The position numbers were made by a program, and so were the translations under genes. The notes beneath the pieces were generated by a model. That model made no database searches and was not told the DNA's origin. It saw only the letters and a list, made by a program, of their open reading frames with translations. Source: Rhodocyclales bacterium (GTDB lineage: Bacteria; Pseudomonadota; Gammaproteobacteria; Burkholderiales; Rhodocyclaceae). Taken from it: DNA of 64,000 nucleotides. The stretch's first letter is position 1; each line of letters starts with the position of its first letter. Of the stretch, positions 40,321 to 49,357 are shown piece by piece. Location: contig JAQGMG010000013.1 in NCBI GenBank assembly GCA_028292485.1, forward strand, positions 1 to 64,000, given 5' to 3'.

Positions 40321-42720
40321 TCACGTCGCGCTGCCCGGTGGCAGTGAGTCTTTCTTTGAAGCGTTTTTCGACAGTATCGCTGCCAGCAACAGCGACAACA
40401 GTGCGCCTGGCCCGACTGTCGCGCCGAGCGCGCTGAGTACCGACACCGAAGAGGTTGCCAGCAGGCCGAAGCCGACTACCGTCGCCATATTGGCCAGCAC
40501 CAGTGAAACCAGTGTGCGATGTTGCTGCTGTGGCGTGGCATCGGCCTGATCGAAGAACAGCGCGTAGTTCGAGCCGACCGCCACGGTCAACAGCAAGCCG
40601 ATCAGATGCAGGATGCTAAGCATATGACCGCTCAATACCAGCCCGGCCATGACCAGCACGACACTGCCCGCCAGCGGCAGCAAGACGCGCAGGACACGCT
40701 GGACGTTACGCAGCGCCAGCGCGATGACTGCGATGACAGCAGCGAGCCCCCACGCAGCGAGCCGGATGGCTTCGTCGAGATAGCCGGAATAAAGCGTCTC
40801 GGCCTGGTCACGCAGATCGATGATGTGCAGCCCTGTGGCCTCGGCACCAAGCGCGCTAGCCAAGGTGCTGCGCACACGTACTGTGTCGAGCCCATGTTCG
40901 CCATGATCGGGCGCACTCAACGGCATCAGCAGCGTGAAGCCGCTGGATTTCCTGACGAGCATGGCGTCGAGCGCCAGCGCGCTGGCCGTGCCATCGAGAT
41001 CGGCGCGGGTCAGTACCTGGCGCGTGCGTGCGCTTTGCACATCGTCTACGAAGCCTTGCAGGCGATCAGCGCGCAGCGGCATGTCCCGTAACGCCTGCTG
41101 CAGGTTTGACTTCAGCGTTGCAGCGTCCGGCAACGCTGCCTGCCGCGCATGCTGTGTAGCGAGGCTGGGCAGCATGTGGGCGGGCGAATCAAAACCCGCC
41201 AGGACATTGTCATCGACGAGTTTGCGCAGCGGCGCCTCGAGCTTCTCGGCAGTCTGTAGTGCAGCCTGCTCGTCAGCGGCATTCAAGGCCAGCAGATAAC
41301 GCGAATCCGGCGCACCGAGTTCGGCGCGCAGCCTGGCATCGAGCTGCTGATCGGCGAGCGGCACCGGGTTCAATGCGGAAATATCGTGGTTCCAGATGTG
41401 CGTGTGCTGCACGCACAGGAACAGCGCAGCAGCGGCGATCAATACCCAGGCGACGACACGCCCACGAGCCAGCCAGCGAACTGCCGCGGCGAGCCGCGCA
41501 CCGAGTGGTTCGATGTCGCGCATGCGCACGTTCTTCGGCATCAGGGGTGGCAATACATAGCGTGTCACCAGCACCGCGGCGAGCACGCCACTGATCGAAT
41601 ACAAGCCAAGCTGCGCCAGGCCGGGGAAGCCCGAGACGAGCATCGCGCCGAAACCGCATACCGAAGTGGCGACGCCGAGTATGACCGTGCGCCAGAACTT
41701 CCCTTGCCAGTCCTGCTGTGCCGAGCCTTCGCCGGACTGCGCCGACTGCACGAAGAGATAGATGGAGTAGTCGACGGCTTCACCGATCAGCGTCGCGCCG
41801 AAGCCGAGCGTGAGCCCATGCACCTGGCCGAAGCCGAGGCTTACCGCCGTGATGCCGACAAGGGCGCCGCTGAGCACTGGCATCAATCCGAGCGCCAGCA
41901 GGCGCGGCGAACGATAGACCGCCAGCAGCAATGCGATGACGAACGCCATCGACAAGCCCGCCAGCAAACGGCCATCGGATTTGATGGCATCGCGCGAATG
42001 CACCGAGAACACGCCTGCGCCGGTGAGCAGGACGCGCATCTGCGCCTGGCCGCGCACTGCTTCAAACGCCTGGTGTACCGAAGCAATGGTGTCGGCCTGT
42101 GCATCGGTGTCAGAGCCGGCGGCGCTGGTCTGCAGTAACAGCAGGGCGCGTGAGTCGTCGCGCGATACCCATACGTCATCGATTACGCGCGGGCCACCGT
42201 CCTGCTTGAGATTGTCGATGAGCTCCAGCGTTTCGCCCGTCGGGTCTTTGGCAAGCAGGCTCTTGAGCATCATGCCTGCCGTGCCGGAAAGATTGTCCAG
42301 CGAATTGCCGATGGCTTCCTGCAGGCCCTGCACGCTGAAATGCTGCGGCGTAACGGCCGGGCTCAGCAGATAACGATTATTGAAATAGTAAGTACGGTCG
42401 CGTTCCAGCGTGGCCGCTTCGCCATTCTGTACGCTGATGAAATGTGGCGACTTGCGCAGGTTGGCGGCCAGATCGCGCGAGGCACGATGGCGCGACGCTG
42501 CGTCGCCGCCTTCGATACCGACGATCATCAGACGCGCAATGGTGCCGTCACGCAACTGCTCGACCAGCACGCGCTGTTCGGCGTCGGGGTTGCTCGGCAG
42601 GAAAGCCGACATGTCGGCCACGAAGTGGGTACGCAGGATCACGCCGACGCATAGCGCCAGCGCCGCAAGCCAGATCAGCAGCGCGAGCTTGCCGGAGACG
42701 GCGCGAAATATTGCCTTCAC
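40321..42720 (-). CDS. MMPL/RND-superfamily exporter
   Basis: 799 residues. Two halves, each with one helix, a large periplasmic domain and a five-helix bundle; the first-half bundle holds GATLIGEAVDYSIYLFVQ and the second LTVAVGSNYALFFDQ, the conserved acidic helix-4 motifs of the superfamily. MMPL proteins of aryl polyene clusters are thought to move the finished lipid-linked pigment across or out of the inner membrane. Overlaps the LolA-like gene upstream by ATGA. Confidence 0.87.
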   Translation of the reverse strand: MKAIFRAVSGKLALLIWLAALALCVGVILRTHFVADMSAFLPSNPDAEQRVLVEQLRDGTIARLMIVGIEGGDAASRHRASRDLAANLRKSPHFISVQNGEAATLERDRTYYFNNRYLLSPAVTPQHFSVQGLQEAIGNSLDNLSGTAGMMLKSLLAKDPTGETLELIDNLKQDGGPRVIDDVWVSRDDSRALLLLQTSAAGSDTDAQADTIASVHQAFEAVRGQAQMRVLLTGAGVFSVHSRDAIKSDGRLLAGLSMAFVIALLLAVYRSPRLLALGLMPVLSGALVGITAVSLGFGQVHGLTLGFGATLIGEAVDYSIYLFVQSAQSGEGSAQQDWQGKFWRTVILGVATSVCGFGAMLVSGFPGLAQLGLYSISGVLAAVLVTRYVLPPLMPKNVRMRDIEPLGARLAAAVRWLARGRVVAWVLIAAAALFLCVQHTHIWNHDISALNPVPLADQQLDARLRAELGAPDSRYLLALNAADEQAALQTAEKLEAPLRKLVDDNVLAGFDSPAHMLPSLATQHARQAALPDAATLKSNLQQALRDMPLRADRLQGFVDDVQSARTRQVLTRADLDGTASALALDAMLVRKSSGFTLLMPLSAPDHGEHGLDTVRVRSTLASALGAEATGLHIIDLRDQAETLYSGYLDEAIRLAAWGLAAVIAVIALALRNVQRVLRVLLPLAGSVVLVMAGLVLSGHMLSILHLIGLLLTVAVGSNYALFFDQADATPQQQHRTLVSLVLANMATVVGFGLLATSSVSVLSALGATVGPGALLSLLLAAILSKNASKKDSLPPGSAT

Positions 42721-43322
42721 GGCGCCATGACCTTGCTGATGGTCATGATGGAGCGATCACCATCGCGTTGCTCGATCTCGATCTGGCGCACTTCACCGCG
42801 CACGCCGTCGATACGCATTCTGGCAACGATGGTGCTGGCATTGAGGGGTGTAAGCGCCAATACCCAGCGGCCGGGGGCGCCGTCCAGCTCGACTTTCCAG
42901 ACTCGCTCCAGCGCACGCTGGTCACCCATCAGGGTGGCACGAATGCTTTCGACGAAAGCGGAGATCTCGGGATGCTCCTGCAATGACATCTTCATCGAAC
43001 GCTTGCCGCGTTCCAGGGTCAGCTCGTCGCCCTTGAGCAGGAGCGCTTCGGGGCGTGGCTTGAGCGTGCGCTTCTCGAGCTGATCGGGCGCGGTGAAGCT
43101 GAGCTCGCCGGAGGACTCGACAGGTTTGTCGAGCATGCCGATGAACTTCTGCTCAACGAATGTGGCGCGCCCCGCAGGGGTTTCGGCGAGCAGTTTCATC
43201 AGTGCGGGCAACTGCCAGTCGGCTGCTGATGCAAGACCGGAAAAGACCGCAAAGAAGACTGACAAGAGGGTCAGGGCAAAACGAAGCGCAATGGCGCGCA
43301 CGGGGCGTCGTATCGGATTCAT
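42717..43322 (-). CDS. LolA-like outer-membrane lipoprotein carrier
   Basis: 201 residues with a signal peptide (cleavage near ASAAD). The mature part has the LolA-type half-barrel strands: RATFVEQKFIGMLDKPVESSGELSF, LLLKGDELTLERGKRS and a C-terminal RMRIDGVRGEVRQIEIEQRDGD. Predicted periplasmic. Aryl polyene clusters carry a dedicated LolA-like protein thought to ferry the lipidic product to the outer membrane; it is coupled to both the MMPL and the acyltransferase genes by short overlaps. Confidence 0.82.
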   Translation of the reverse strand: MNPIRRPVRAIALRFALTLLSVFFAVFSGLASAADWQLPALMKLLAETPAGRATFVEQKFIGMLDKPVESSGELSFTAPDQLEKRTLKPRPEALLLKGDELTLERGKRSMKMSLQEHPEISAFVESIRATLMGDQRALERVWKVELDGAPGRWVLALTPLNASTIVARMRIDGVRGEVRQIEIEQRDGDRSIMTISKVMAP

Positions 43323-44317
43323 GGGGAAGCTGTGCTGTCGGGATGTTTGCCGGGTTTCGTTTTGACCGGGGTCGCCGTATCGGCGTTCCAGAACTCGAAG
43401 AAATTGAACCAGTTGTAAGGGGCTTCACGGCAGAAGCGCGTCAGCATATTGGCATAGTTGCGGCGCGCTTCTTCCATGACGGCTTCTTTTTCCTCTGGCA
43501 GGTAGTCCATGAAGTTCGCCAGCGGTTCGAAGTGCACGTCGTAGCGGTTGCCGCCGCGATACAGGCTGACCATGAAGAACACTGGCACGCGCAACAGGGC
43601 GGCCATGCGAAAGGCGCTGATCGGCAGTGGTGCCGGGGTGCCCAGCACCGGCATCGGGCGCATCTCGCTCTTGCCGAAGCTGCGGTCGGCGAGAATGCCG
43701 ACGATCTGGCCATTCGCCAGCCGCTCCTGCACCTGCAACATCGAATCGAATCGGCCGAGTGGCAGGATCTCGCGCGCGGCCGCCGGGTTGATGTCGGCAA
43801 GCATCTGCGAAATCTGGCGCGCGTTTTCCTCGTACATCGCCATGGTGATCTTGCGCTCGGTCAGCGTGCGCGCAGCGGCGCGCAGCGCGTCGAAGCTGCC
43901 CATATGCGCACCGAACAGCAACAGGCCGCCGTGCATATCGTTCATGCGATGCATGGCGTCTTCACCGAACATGCGGATGTCGAACAGGTCGCCTTGGTTG
44001 TTGAGAATGAAAACGCGGTCATGGACCGTGATGGAAAAACACAGGAAGTGGCGGAACACCTGCCACAGGCTGGCGTGGCGGCCGTGCACGCGGCGCAGAT
44101 AGTCCTGCGAGGCGCGTCGTGCTTCGTGCGCGGCGACGACAAAATACGCCGCGATCAGCCACAGGATGGGACGAGTCAGGCGCCGCCCCAAGGTCAGCGA
44201 CAAGCTGATCATCAACTGTACGGCCCACAGCGAACCGCGCTCGCGCCGTGTGGTCCAGTGCGACTGCGCTGCTTTGGCATCAACGGGCGTATCGAGCGGC
44301 TTCTCGGGAGTGCTCAT
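43319..44317 (-). CDS. LpxL/HtrB-like acyltransferase
   Basis: 332 residues, one N-terminal membrane segment. Motifs: LLFGAHMGSFDALR (H-x4-D-like active site), GQIVGILADRSFGKSEM and FFMVSLYRGGNRYDVHFEPL, as in lauroyl/glycerolipid acyltransferases that use ACP donors. Probably attaches an acyl or polyene chain to the head group. Overlaps the hotdog gene by four bases and the LolA-like gene by four. Confidence 0.8.
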   Translation of the reverse strand: MSTPEKPLDTPVDAKAAQSHWTTRRERGSLWAVQLMISLSLTLGRRLTRPILWLIAAYFVVAAHEARRASQDYLRRVHGRHASLWQVFRHFLCFSITVHDRVFILNNQGDLFDIRMFGEDAMHRMNDMHGGLLLFGAHMGSFDALRAAARTLTERKITMAMYEENARQISQMLADINPAAAREILPLGRFDSMLQVQERLANGQIVGILADRSFGKSEMRPMPVLGTPAPLPISAFRMAALLRVPVFFMVSLYRGGNRYDVHFEPLANFMDYLPEEKEAVMEEARRNYANMLTRFCREAPYNWFNFFEFWNADTATPVKTKPGKHPDSTASP

Positions 44318-44622
44318 GCCGGTTCGCCCAGCGTAAAGCGGCCCGAGGCCAGTTTGCGCCGGGTGTTGTCAGCGACCGATTCGATTTCAAAGCGCACGGC
44401 CGCTTCGTGCATTTCGAACTGCAAGACAAGCGCTTCGCCGGGTGTCGCCGGACTCAGGAATTTGGCCTGGGCGATGGCCGTGACCTGGCGGCCGCAGGCT
44501 CTTTCGACTGCCAGCACAGCGAGGTCGACCAGCAGGGCGCCCGGCACGATGGGGCGGCCTGGAAAGTGGCCGGCAAAGGCCGGATGATCTGCAGCGACCC
44601 GCAGCGCGACGCGCTCAGTCAT
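44314..44622 (-). CDS. FabZ-like hotdog protein
   Basis: 102 residues from ATG 44622, overlapping the AMP-ligase stop. DHPAFAGHFPGRPIVPGALLVDLA is the FabZ/FabA-type active-site block (His in GHFPG), and AKFLSPATPGEALVLQFE is the following strand. Probably the second dehydratase of the polyene cycle. Shorter than usual FabZ (about 140-150) but with the core complete. Confidence 0.8.
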   Translation of the reverse strand: MTERVALRVAADHPAFAGHFPGRPIVPGALLVDLAVLAVERACGRQVTAIAQAKFLSPATPGEALVLQFEMHEAAVRFEIESVADNTRRKLASGRFTLGEPA

Positions 44623-45985
44623 GTGTTGCGCTCTTGCCGGCGGACGCGTTGCGCGACAGGGCTTGTAGCGCCGCCTGCGGCAGCTTGCCGGTTTCGTTGC
44701 GTGGCAGCTCGGTGACAAACGTCAGGGGACGTGGGATGAACACGGCGTCGATACGCTTGCGCAATGCATTCAGGATATCGGCCGGCTTCAGTGCCGGGGC
44801 AACCACATACGCAGAGAGACGCGCGACGGCGCCTGGCGTTTCTTCGTCAGGTTGCACGAACGCGCCGTCGACGACGCCCTCGATGCTGTTGAGCACGCCA
44901 TTGAGGTAAGCCAGCGAGGTGCGCTTGCCGGCAATATTGATCATGTCACTGAGGCGACCATGCAGCACGAAACGCTCACGCCCGTTCTCGCCAGCGGGGC
45001 GATGTTCGATCACATCCCCCAGTGGCACGGCCTGCTCGATATGGCCACCCTGTGCCCAGGTGCGACCTTCGCGATCCGTGAGGCTGATGTCCTTGAAGCC
45101 TGCCCATTCATTCGTCATTACCGTGCGGCGCGTGGCAATCTGTCCGGTCTCTGTCGAGCCGTAGATTTCCGCGAGTACCGCATTCATGCTTGTTTCGGCC
45201 CGCACAGCCAGCTCCTGCGACAACGGTGCCGTGGCGCAAATGATCAGCTCGACCGGCGGCAGTGCAACGCCCGATTCGAGCAGTGTGCGCAAATGGAAAG
45301 GCGTCGTGACCAGCGCGCGCGGCTGCGGCATGACGCTCAGCAGGGCAGCGATATCGGCCGGGAAGAAGGGCCGCTCGGGCATCAGCACGCCGCCACCCAG
45401 CAGCGGCAGCAGCACGCTCGATTCGAAGCCGAACATGTGCTGGGCCGGCACGGTGCCCAGTACGCTGCACGGCCCTTGCGTCCAGGACCATTGCGCCTCT
45501 GCGGCGGCAAGGATGTTGGCGACCAGCTTGCCCCAGGTCTTGTCGTGCGGTTGGGGTGCGCCGGTCGAGCCTGACGTGAACAGCCTGGAGACGATACGGT
45601 CGGCAGGGATCTGCGGCATCGTCGGCGGTATCGCCCCGCCGTCAGGGCCATGGCTGACACGTAGTTCCGGCAAGCCGCCGGCATCGCAGCCGGCCTCGGT
45701 GAGTGCCAGCAGTTGCGGAAATTCAGCGCGCAGTCTTGCGTAGATTTCCGCAGATACGGCATTGGGCAACAAGGTGATCGTGCCGCGCACTGTTGCCGCA
45801 AAAAAGCCGAGGGCAAAAAGATAGCGGTCATTGCACAGGTTGATGACGTGGCCATTTTCGGGCAATTGCGCCGCCAATGTATTCACATCGTTGATGAACG
45901 CAGCCAGCGTGATGGATTTGCCGCCATGCCGGGCTACCGGCGCATGCCAGTCGGCACGCGGCAGTAGCGGCAGCGTGAGACTCAT
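44615..45985 (-). CDS. Aryl/acyl-AMP ligase (adenylating enzyme)
   Basis: 456 residues from ATG 45985 (overlaps the upstream gene by ATGA). ANL superfamily motifs: LFTSGSTGAPQPHDKTWGKL (P-loop, variant), YGSTETGQIATR, LHGRLSDMINIAGKR and the C-terminal lysine in ELPRNETGKLPQAAL. It should adenylate a hydroxybenzoate (from the chorismatase at 33170) and pass it to ACP as the starter unit. The N-terminal region is shorter than in many acyl-CoA ligases. Confidence 0.85.
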   Translation of the reverse strand: MSLTLPLLPRADWHAPVARHGGKSITLAAFINDVNTLAAQLPENGHVINLCNDRYLFALGFFAATVRGTITLLPNAVSAEIYARLRAEFPQLLALTEAGCDAGGLPELRVSHGPDGGAIPPTMPQIPADRIVSRLFTSGSTGAPQPHDKTWGKLVANILAAAEAQWSWTQGPCSVLGTVPAQHMFGFESSVLLPLLGGGVLMPERPFFPADIAALLSVMPQPRALVTTPFHLRTLLESGVALPPVELIICATAPLSQELAVRAETSMNAVLAEIYGSTETGQIATRRTVMTNEWAGFKDISLTDREGRTWAQGGHIEQAVPLGDVIEHRPAGENGRERFVLHGRLSDMINIAGKRTSLAYLNGVLNSIEGVVDGAFVQPDEETPGAVARLSAYVVAPALKPADILNALRKRIDAVFIPRPLTFVTELPRNETGKLPQAALQALSRNASAGKSATHD

Positions 45986-46650
45986 CGCTGCTCTCCTGCG
46001 GGCGTTGTCGCGGTCGTCTGATGCTGACCGTAAGCCGCAACCGAGCGGATGGTTTCCACGATGCCTGAACGCTCGGCTTTGGGTATCACCCACAAGCGGG
46101 TCAGGTATTCGATGACAAACATGGCGCCGATCAGGGGCAGGTTCAACACGTTTGCGAACCACGACCAGGCGGTAACGTGCCCGCTGAGGAACAGCCCGGC
46201 GCTGAGCACAACGCAGCCGGCGAAAAACAGCGCCCAGGCATAAGTGATCCAGCGGGTATAGCGTTCGACGAGCGGCGTCATCCGGCTGCGTGCCATGCGT
46301 GCCAGGCGCGTGCACAGCGCTTCGGACGATGGGCGCAAGGACATGGCGAAGATGCTGCAGGCGAAAAGATTGCAGGAAAGATCCTGGATGAAATACACCC
46401 AGACGATCTTGTCGATAAGGTCCTGCGTGAAGAGGTGCAGCAGCAGGAACAGGCCGGCTACGCCAGCAAGCGCTGGCCAGCGCGCCCGGCTATTCCATGT
46501 CCAGGTGAGCAGCATGAATGCCAGAGGCATGAACCCCGTAACGACCACCAGCGCATTGGGGCTCGAAACCGTGGCGGCCTGATGCGCCATCCACAGATAC
46601 GTAATACCGAATGCACCGATAAGCGCGATACGCAATGCAGTGCGGGTCAT
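45982..46650 (-). CDS. COG4648-like integral membrane protein of aryl polyene clusters
   Basis: 222 residues, five or six membrane helices (ALIGAFGITYLWMAHQAA; LVVVTGFMPLAFMLLTW; VAGLFLLLHLF; WALFFAGCVVLSAGLFL; LPLIGAMFVIEYLTRLWVIP). Such proteins are regularly located between the ACP and the AMP-ligase genes of these clusters. Function not known; a membrane scaffold or transport role is possible. Confidence 0.72.
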   Translation of the reverse strand: MTRTALRIALIGAFGITYLWMAHQAATVSSPNALVVVTGFMPLAFMLLTWTWNSRARWPALAGVAGLFLLLHLFTQDLIDKIVWVYFIQDLSCNLFACSIFAMSLRPSSEALCTRLARMARSRMTPLVERYTRWITYAWALFFAGCVVLSAGLFLSGHVTAWSWFANVLNLPLIGAMFVIEYLTRLWVIPKAERSGIVETIRSVAAYGQHQTTATTPAGEQR

Positions 46651-46654
46651 GCTG

Positions 46655-46933
46655 CTACTTGCTGCGGTGCTGGGCTATGTGGGCCGCCAGCGTACGCAGC
46701 GAGGTGAAGATGTGCGTGTTGTCCTGGTTGTCGGCACGCAGCTGCACACCGTAACGCTTGGAGACAACGAGGGAAATTTCGAGAACGTCGATCGAATCCA
46801 GGCCGAGACCTTCACCGAACAGTGGTGCTTCAGGCGCGACACTTTCGGCCGGCGTATCGAGGTTGAGGGCTTCAACGATGAGCTGCGCGATTTCTTGCTC
46901 GAACGTGCTCGAATCTGCTTGGTTTGCGGACAT
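46655..46933 (-). CDS. Acyl carrier protein (ACP2)
   Basis: 92 residues, phosphopantetheine site in EGLGLDSIDVLEISLVV (Ser near residue 47). First gene of the minus-strand pigment operon, five bases before the membrane protein gene. Upstream, GCGCAT-N8-ATGCGC (46974-46993) is a weak palindrome in the promoter area. Confidence 0.87.
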   Translation of the reverse strand: MSANQADSSTFEQEIAQLIVEALNLDTPAESVAPEAPLFGEGLGLDSIDVLEISLVVSKRYGVQLRADNQDNTHIFTSLRTLAAHIAQHRSK

Positions 46934-47026
46934 TTTTTATGGGCCTGTCATGGCAGTGCAGAAAAAAATTCAAGCGCATCGATATTCATGCGCATGGGCT
47001 GCCGGCTATGGATGCTGAGCGCGGCA

Positions 47027-47728
47027 TTATATCAGAGCACTGCAGCCCTTCTCGGCTGGTGCGCCGAGGTACTTCTTGAGCGGCGCCGCGGCAGCAGTTA
47101 CCAGCAAGGCCAGCACCACACCGCCAAGAGCGTCGAGCGCGACGTGCTGCTTCGTGGCAAGCGTCGAATAAACAATGCCCAGGCACCACAGGGCACTGAG
47201 CAGGCGGGGCAGGAGGCTGGCTTTCATGGCGCGCAACAGCCGGTCGAACCATATGGCGGAAAAAATGGCAGAGGCGACGTGCATGGAAGGGCAGGCGTTG
47301 CCTGCTGCGTCAATCTGCTGCAGGAAGGCAAAGCCCGGGTAGGTGGCCCAGGCGATATCGGGGCGCGTGATGGCGGTCGGCCACAAGTAGAAACAGCCTA
47401 GCCCGATCAGACACAGCGCACAGGCTGCAAAGCCGTAACCGATGAGGCTTTTATACGAACCAAACAACATCACCGGCAGACCGACATAAACCCACAGAGA
47501 CACGTACAGCAGCAGGGCTTCAGGCCGGAATGGAATGGCGCGGTCCAGCGCTGTGAGAGGCATCTTGACCACGGCAAAACCGGGGTGTTTGAGCAGCCAC
47601 AGGTAGAGGATGAAGAAAATGGTCAGAAAGACCGACAGGCCGACCATTTTCAACGCGGTGGCAACCCGGATGCGCGGCCAGAGCTCCTGACGCCAGAAGC
47701 TGCGGGGCGTATCGATGCTGACAGGCAT
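47027..47728 (-). CDS. PAP2-family phosphatase
   Basis: 233 residues from ATG 47728 (a GTG at 47824 would add 32). Six membrane helices. Motifs: CPSMHVASA and TLATKQHVALDALGG, the second and third PAP2 boxes; the first (K-x6-RP) is less clear. It dephosphorylates a lipid phosphate or diphosphate in the inner membrane. It is 93 bases upstream of the pigment operon and could supply or process the lipid carrier, but may be independent. Confidence 0.8.
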   Translation of the reverse strand: MPVSIDTPRSFWRQELWPRIRVATALKMVGLSVFLTIFFILYLWLLKHPGFAVVKMPLTALDRAIPFRPEALLLYVSLWVYVGLPVMLFGSYKSLIGYGFAACALCLIGLGCFYLWPTAITRPDIAWATYPGFAFLQQIDAAGNACPSMHVASAIFSAIWFDRLLRAMKASLLPRLLSALWCLGIVYSTLATKQHVALDALGGVVLALLVTAAAAPLKKYLGAPAEKGCSALI

Positions 47729-47907
47729 GGTAAGGACGTCTTCGGGTGTCACAGCGCGCGTGGGGGCAGTCGACCAGGGAAACGCGATTATGCCTTGCCG
47801 AACAATTTCTTTGCCAATGCTCACATGGCGAGCATCTTCTGACGTGCCCGCTTCGTTAGAATCAGATGAATTCCCACCGATGCCGTTGCCGTAGAGAAAA
47901 GGACCCC

Positions 47908-48474
47908 ATGACGCACGATAGCCAAAGCTTGCTCGACGAAGTCAGACAGGTCCGTGCCGAGGCCGACTGCCTGGTGAGTCCTGAGCGGATCGAACAAGCA
48001 CTGGACGACATGGCGGCTGCCATCACGGAGCGCCTCGCAAACTCGAATCCGCTGATCTACACGATCATGAATGGCGGCCTCGTGCTGGCCGGGAAGATTC
48101 TGCCGCGCCTGGACTTTCCGCTGGAAGTGGCCTACCTGCATGCGACACGCTATGGGCATGCCATGAACGGCACCTTGCTCGACTGGCGTGTGCGGCCAAC
48201 ACAAGATTTGCGCGACAGGAGCGTGCTGGTGCTCGACGACATTCTCGACGAGGGCTATACCTTGCTCGCCGTCATGGAGCACCTGCGCAACGAAGGCGCA
48301 AGTGAGGTGCTTTCAGCTGTACTCGTCGACAAGCAGCACAATCGCAAGGCGCAGCCCGATATGCGCCCGGATTTTTGCGGGCTGGAATTACCCGATCGCT
48401 TCCTGTTCGGTTGCGGCATGGATTACAAGGGCTACTGGCGCAATGCACCCGGTATCTACGCCTTGAAAGAGTGA
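47908..48474 (+). CDS. Hypoxanthine-guanine phosphoribosyltransferase-type enzyme
   Basis: 188 residues from ATG 47908. PRPP-binding loop VLVLDDILDEGYTL with the paired acidic residues, and TIMNGGLVLAGKI and PDFCGLELPDRFLFGCGMDYKGYWRN matching the hypoxanthine PRT fold. Salvages purine bases to nucleotides. Some betaproteobacterial homologues are annotated as hypoxanthine-guanine PRT despite low identity to HPRT. Confidence 0.83.
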   Translation: MTHDSQSLLDEVRQVRAEADCLVSPERIEQALDDMAAAITERLANSNPLIYTIMNGGLVLAGKILPRLDFPLEVAYLHATRYGHAMNGTLLDWRVRPTQDLRDRSVLVLDDILDEGYTLLAVMEHLRNEGASEVLSAVLVDKQHNRKAQPDMRPDFCGLELPDRFLFGCGMDYKGYWRNAPGIYALKE

Positions 48475-48510
48475 TGCCGTATTGTCTGCGAGGCGCTATT
48501 GGTCAGCGCA

Positions 48511-48693
48511 TTACTCCTTGAGGAGTTGTGCAGTTTGCCAGGCCTCCAGATCGGCTTCATATTGCTTTCGCATTGCATGGTAAATCGTCCAGACACACGC
48601 GTCGCCGCACTCATTGTTGCAGCAGTCGAGCGGATCGGGTTCGCGCGGTGGAGTAGGCGGCTTGAGAGGCGCTGGCGATTCGGGCATCGACAT
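48511..48693 (-). CDS. Small oxidoreductase-like-domain protein
   Basis: 60 residues. PxPPxPxP and DPLDCCNNECGDACVWTIY are the Pro-rich and cysteine motifs (CCxxxCxxC) of the short 'oxidoreductase-like' (PF09791) proteins. Soluble; the cysteines may bind a metal. Function uncertain. Confidence 0.7.
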   Translation of the reverse strand: MSMPESPAPLKPPTPPREPDPLDCCNNECGDACVWTIYHAMRKQYEADLEAWQTAQLLKE

Positions 48694-48737
48694 ATTCTAC
48701 AAGCAGTGCCTCGCACTGCATCAGGGGAGCAGAAAGC

Positions 48738-49235
48738 ATGATGGACTCGGTAAAGCGGGCTGGTGCCGCACTTGTTTTGACGTTTGGGATAGTGCTGACG
48801 CCATTGGTAACACCTGCCATTGCGGCCTCACAGGAGGCTTTATTGCCCCTGCAATCGACCGACTTCGCCGCAGGCTGCGGCTGCAATTTTGTGCGCTACA
48901 AGAGCAAGGGCGAGAACCCGATCCTGCACTGGACAAGCGATGGCAAGAAGCAGGCAGTGGTACGTAGCGGTGGAAAACTGCACGTGCTTGATCTCCGCCA
49001 GGAAAAATACATTCCGCTGCGCACTGATCATCCGCAACCCGACGACCGTATGGTGCTTTTCGTCGCCAATGGCGATTGGCAGATCCAGGTGCTGGGCACC
49101 GCCGTGGGCAGCGCTTGCAAGGCAAAGAAACAGTGCACCCAGACCGACTACCAGGGGCGTTTGCTGGTGCAGCAGGACGGTGGGGCGCGTAACGAGATAC
49201 CGGTGGAAGGCACCTGCGATTGCCCGAAACAGTAG
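48738..49235 (+). CDS. Exported hypothetical protein
   Basis: 165 residues, AGGGGAGC site before ATG 48738. Signal peptide with cleavage near IAAS. The mature part has paired cysteines (FAAGCGCNFVR and GTCDCPKQ at the C-terminus, plus two mid-protein), suggesting disulfides in the periplasm, and a beta-rich pattern. No family recognised. Confidence 0.6.
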   Translation: MMDSVKRAGAALVLTFGIVLTPLVTPAIAASQEALLPLQSTDFAAGCGCNFVRYKSKGENPILHWTSDGKKQAVVRSGGKLHVLDLRQEKYIPLRTDHPQPDDRMVLFVANGDWQIQVLGTAVGSACKAKKQCTQTDYQGRLLVQQDGGARNEIPVEGTCDCPKQ

Positions 49236-49357
49236 TTCCCTTTCCGGATACATTCAGTGCATCCGTGCTGCGCTGCGTGCTGTGAGCATGCGGCGCCGAT
49301 GTAGAATCGCGCGGCGTCGTTTCATCTACCCGTTCAAACTGATTCAAGGGCCTTCAA

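Larger units (their letters stand above)
30160..46933. other. Aryl-polyene/xanthomonadin-like pigment biosynthesis cluster
   Basis: Eighteen genes in two convergent operons (30160-35960 plus, 46933-36116 minus). Together they hold two ACPs, two ketosynthases and a chain-length-factor-like homologue, FabG, two hotdog dehydratases, an aryl-AMP ligase, a XanB2-type chorismatase, a halogenase-like flavoprotein, two acyltransferases, a glycosyltransferase, an MMPL exporter, a LolA-like carrier, a lipoprotein hydrolase and a membrane protein. This set is characteristic of aryl polyene pigments that protect the outer membrane from oxidation. The product structure is inferred. Confidence 0.85.

Noticed and set aside
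39282-40436. 384-codon plus-strand frame over the hydrolase gene
   Set aside because: Composition and lack of motifs indicate a shadow; the minus-strand gene has lipobox and catalytic motifs.
43160-44587. 475-codon plus-strand frame over acyltransferase and LolA-like genes
   Set aside because: Spans several real genes on the other strand and shows no protein-like pattern.
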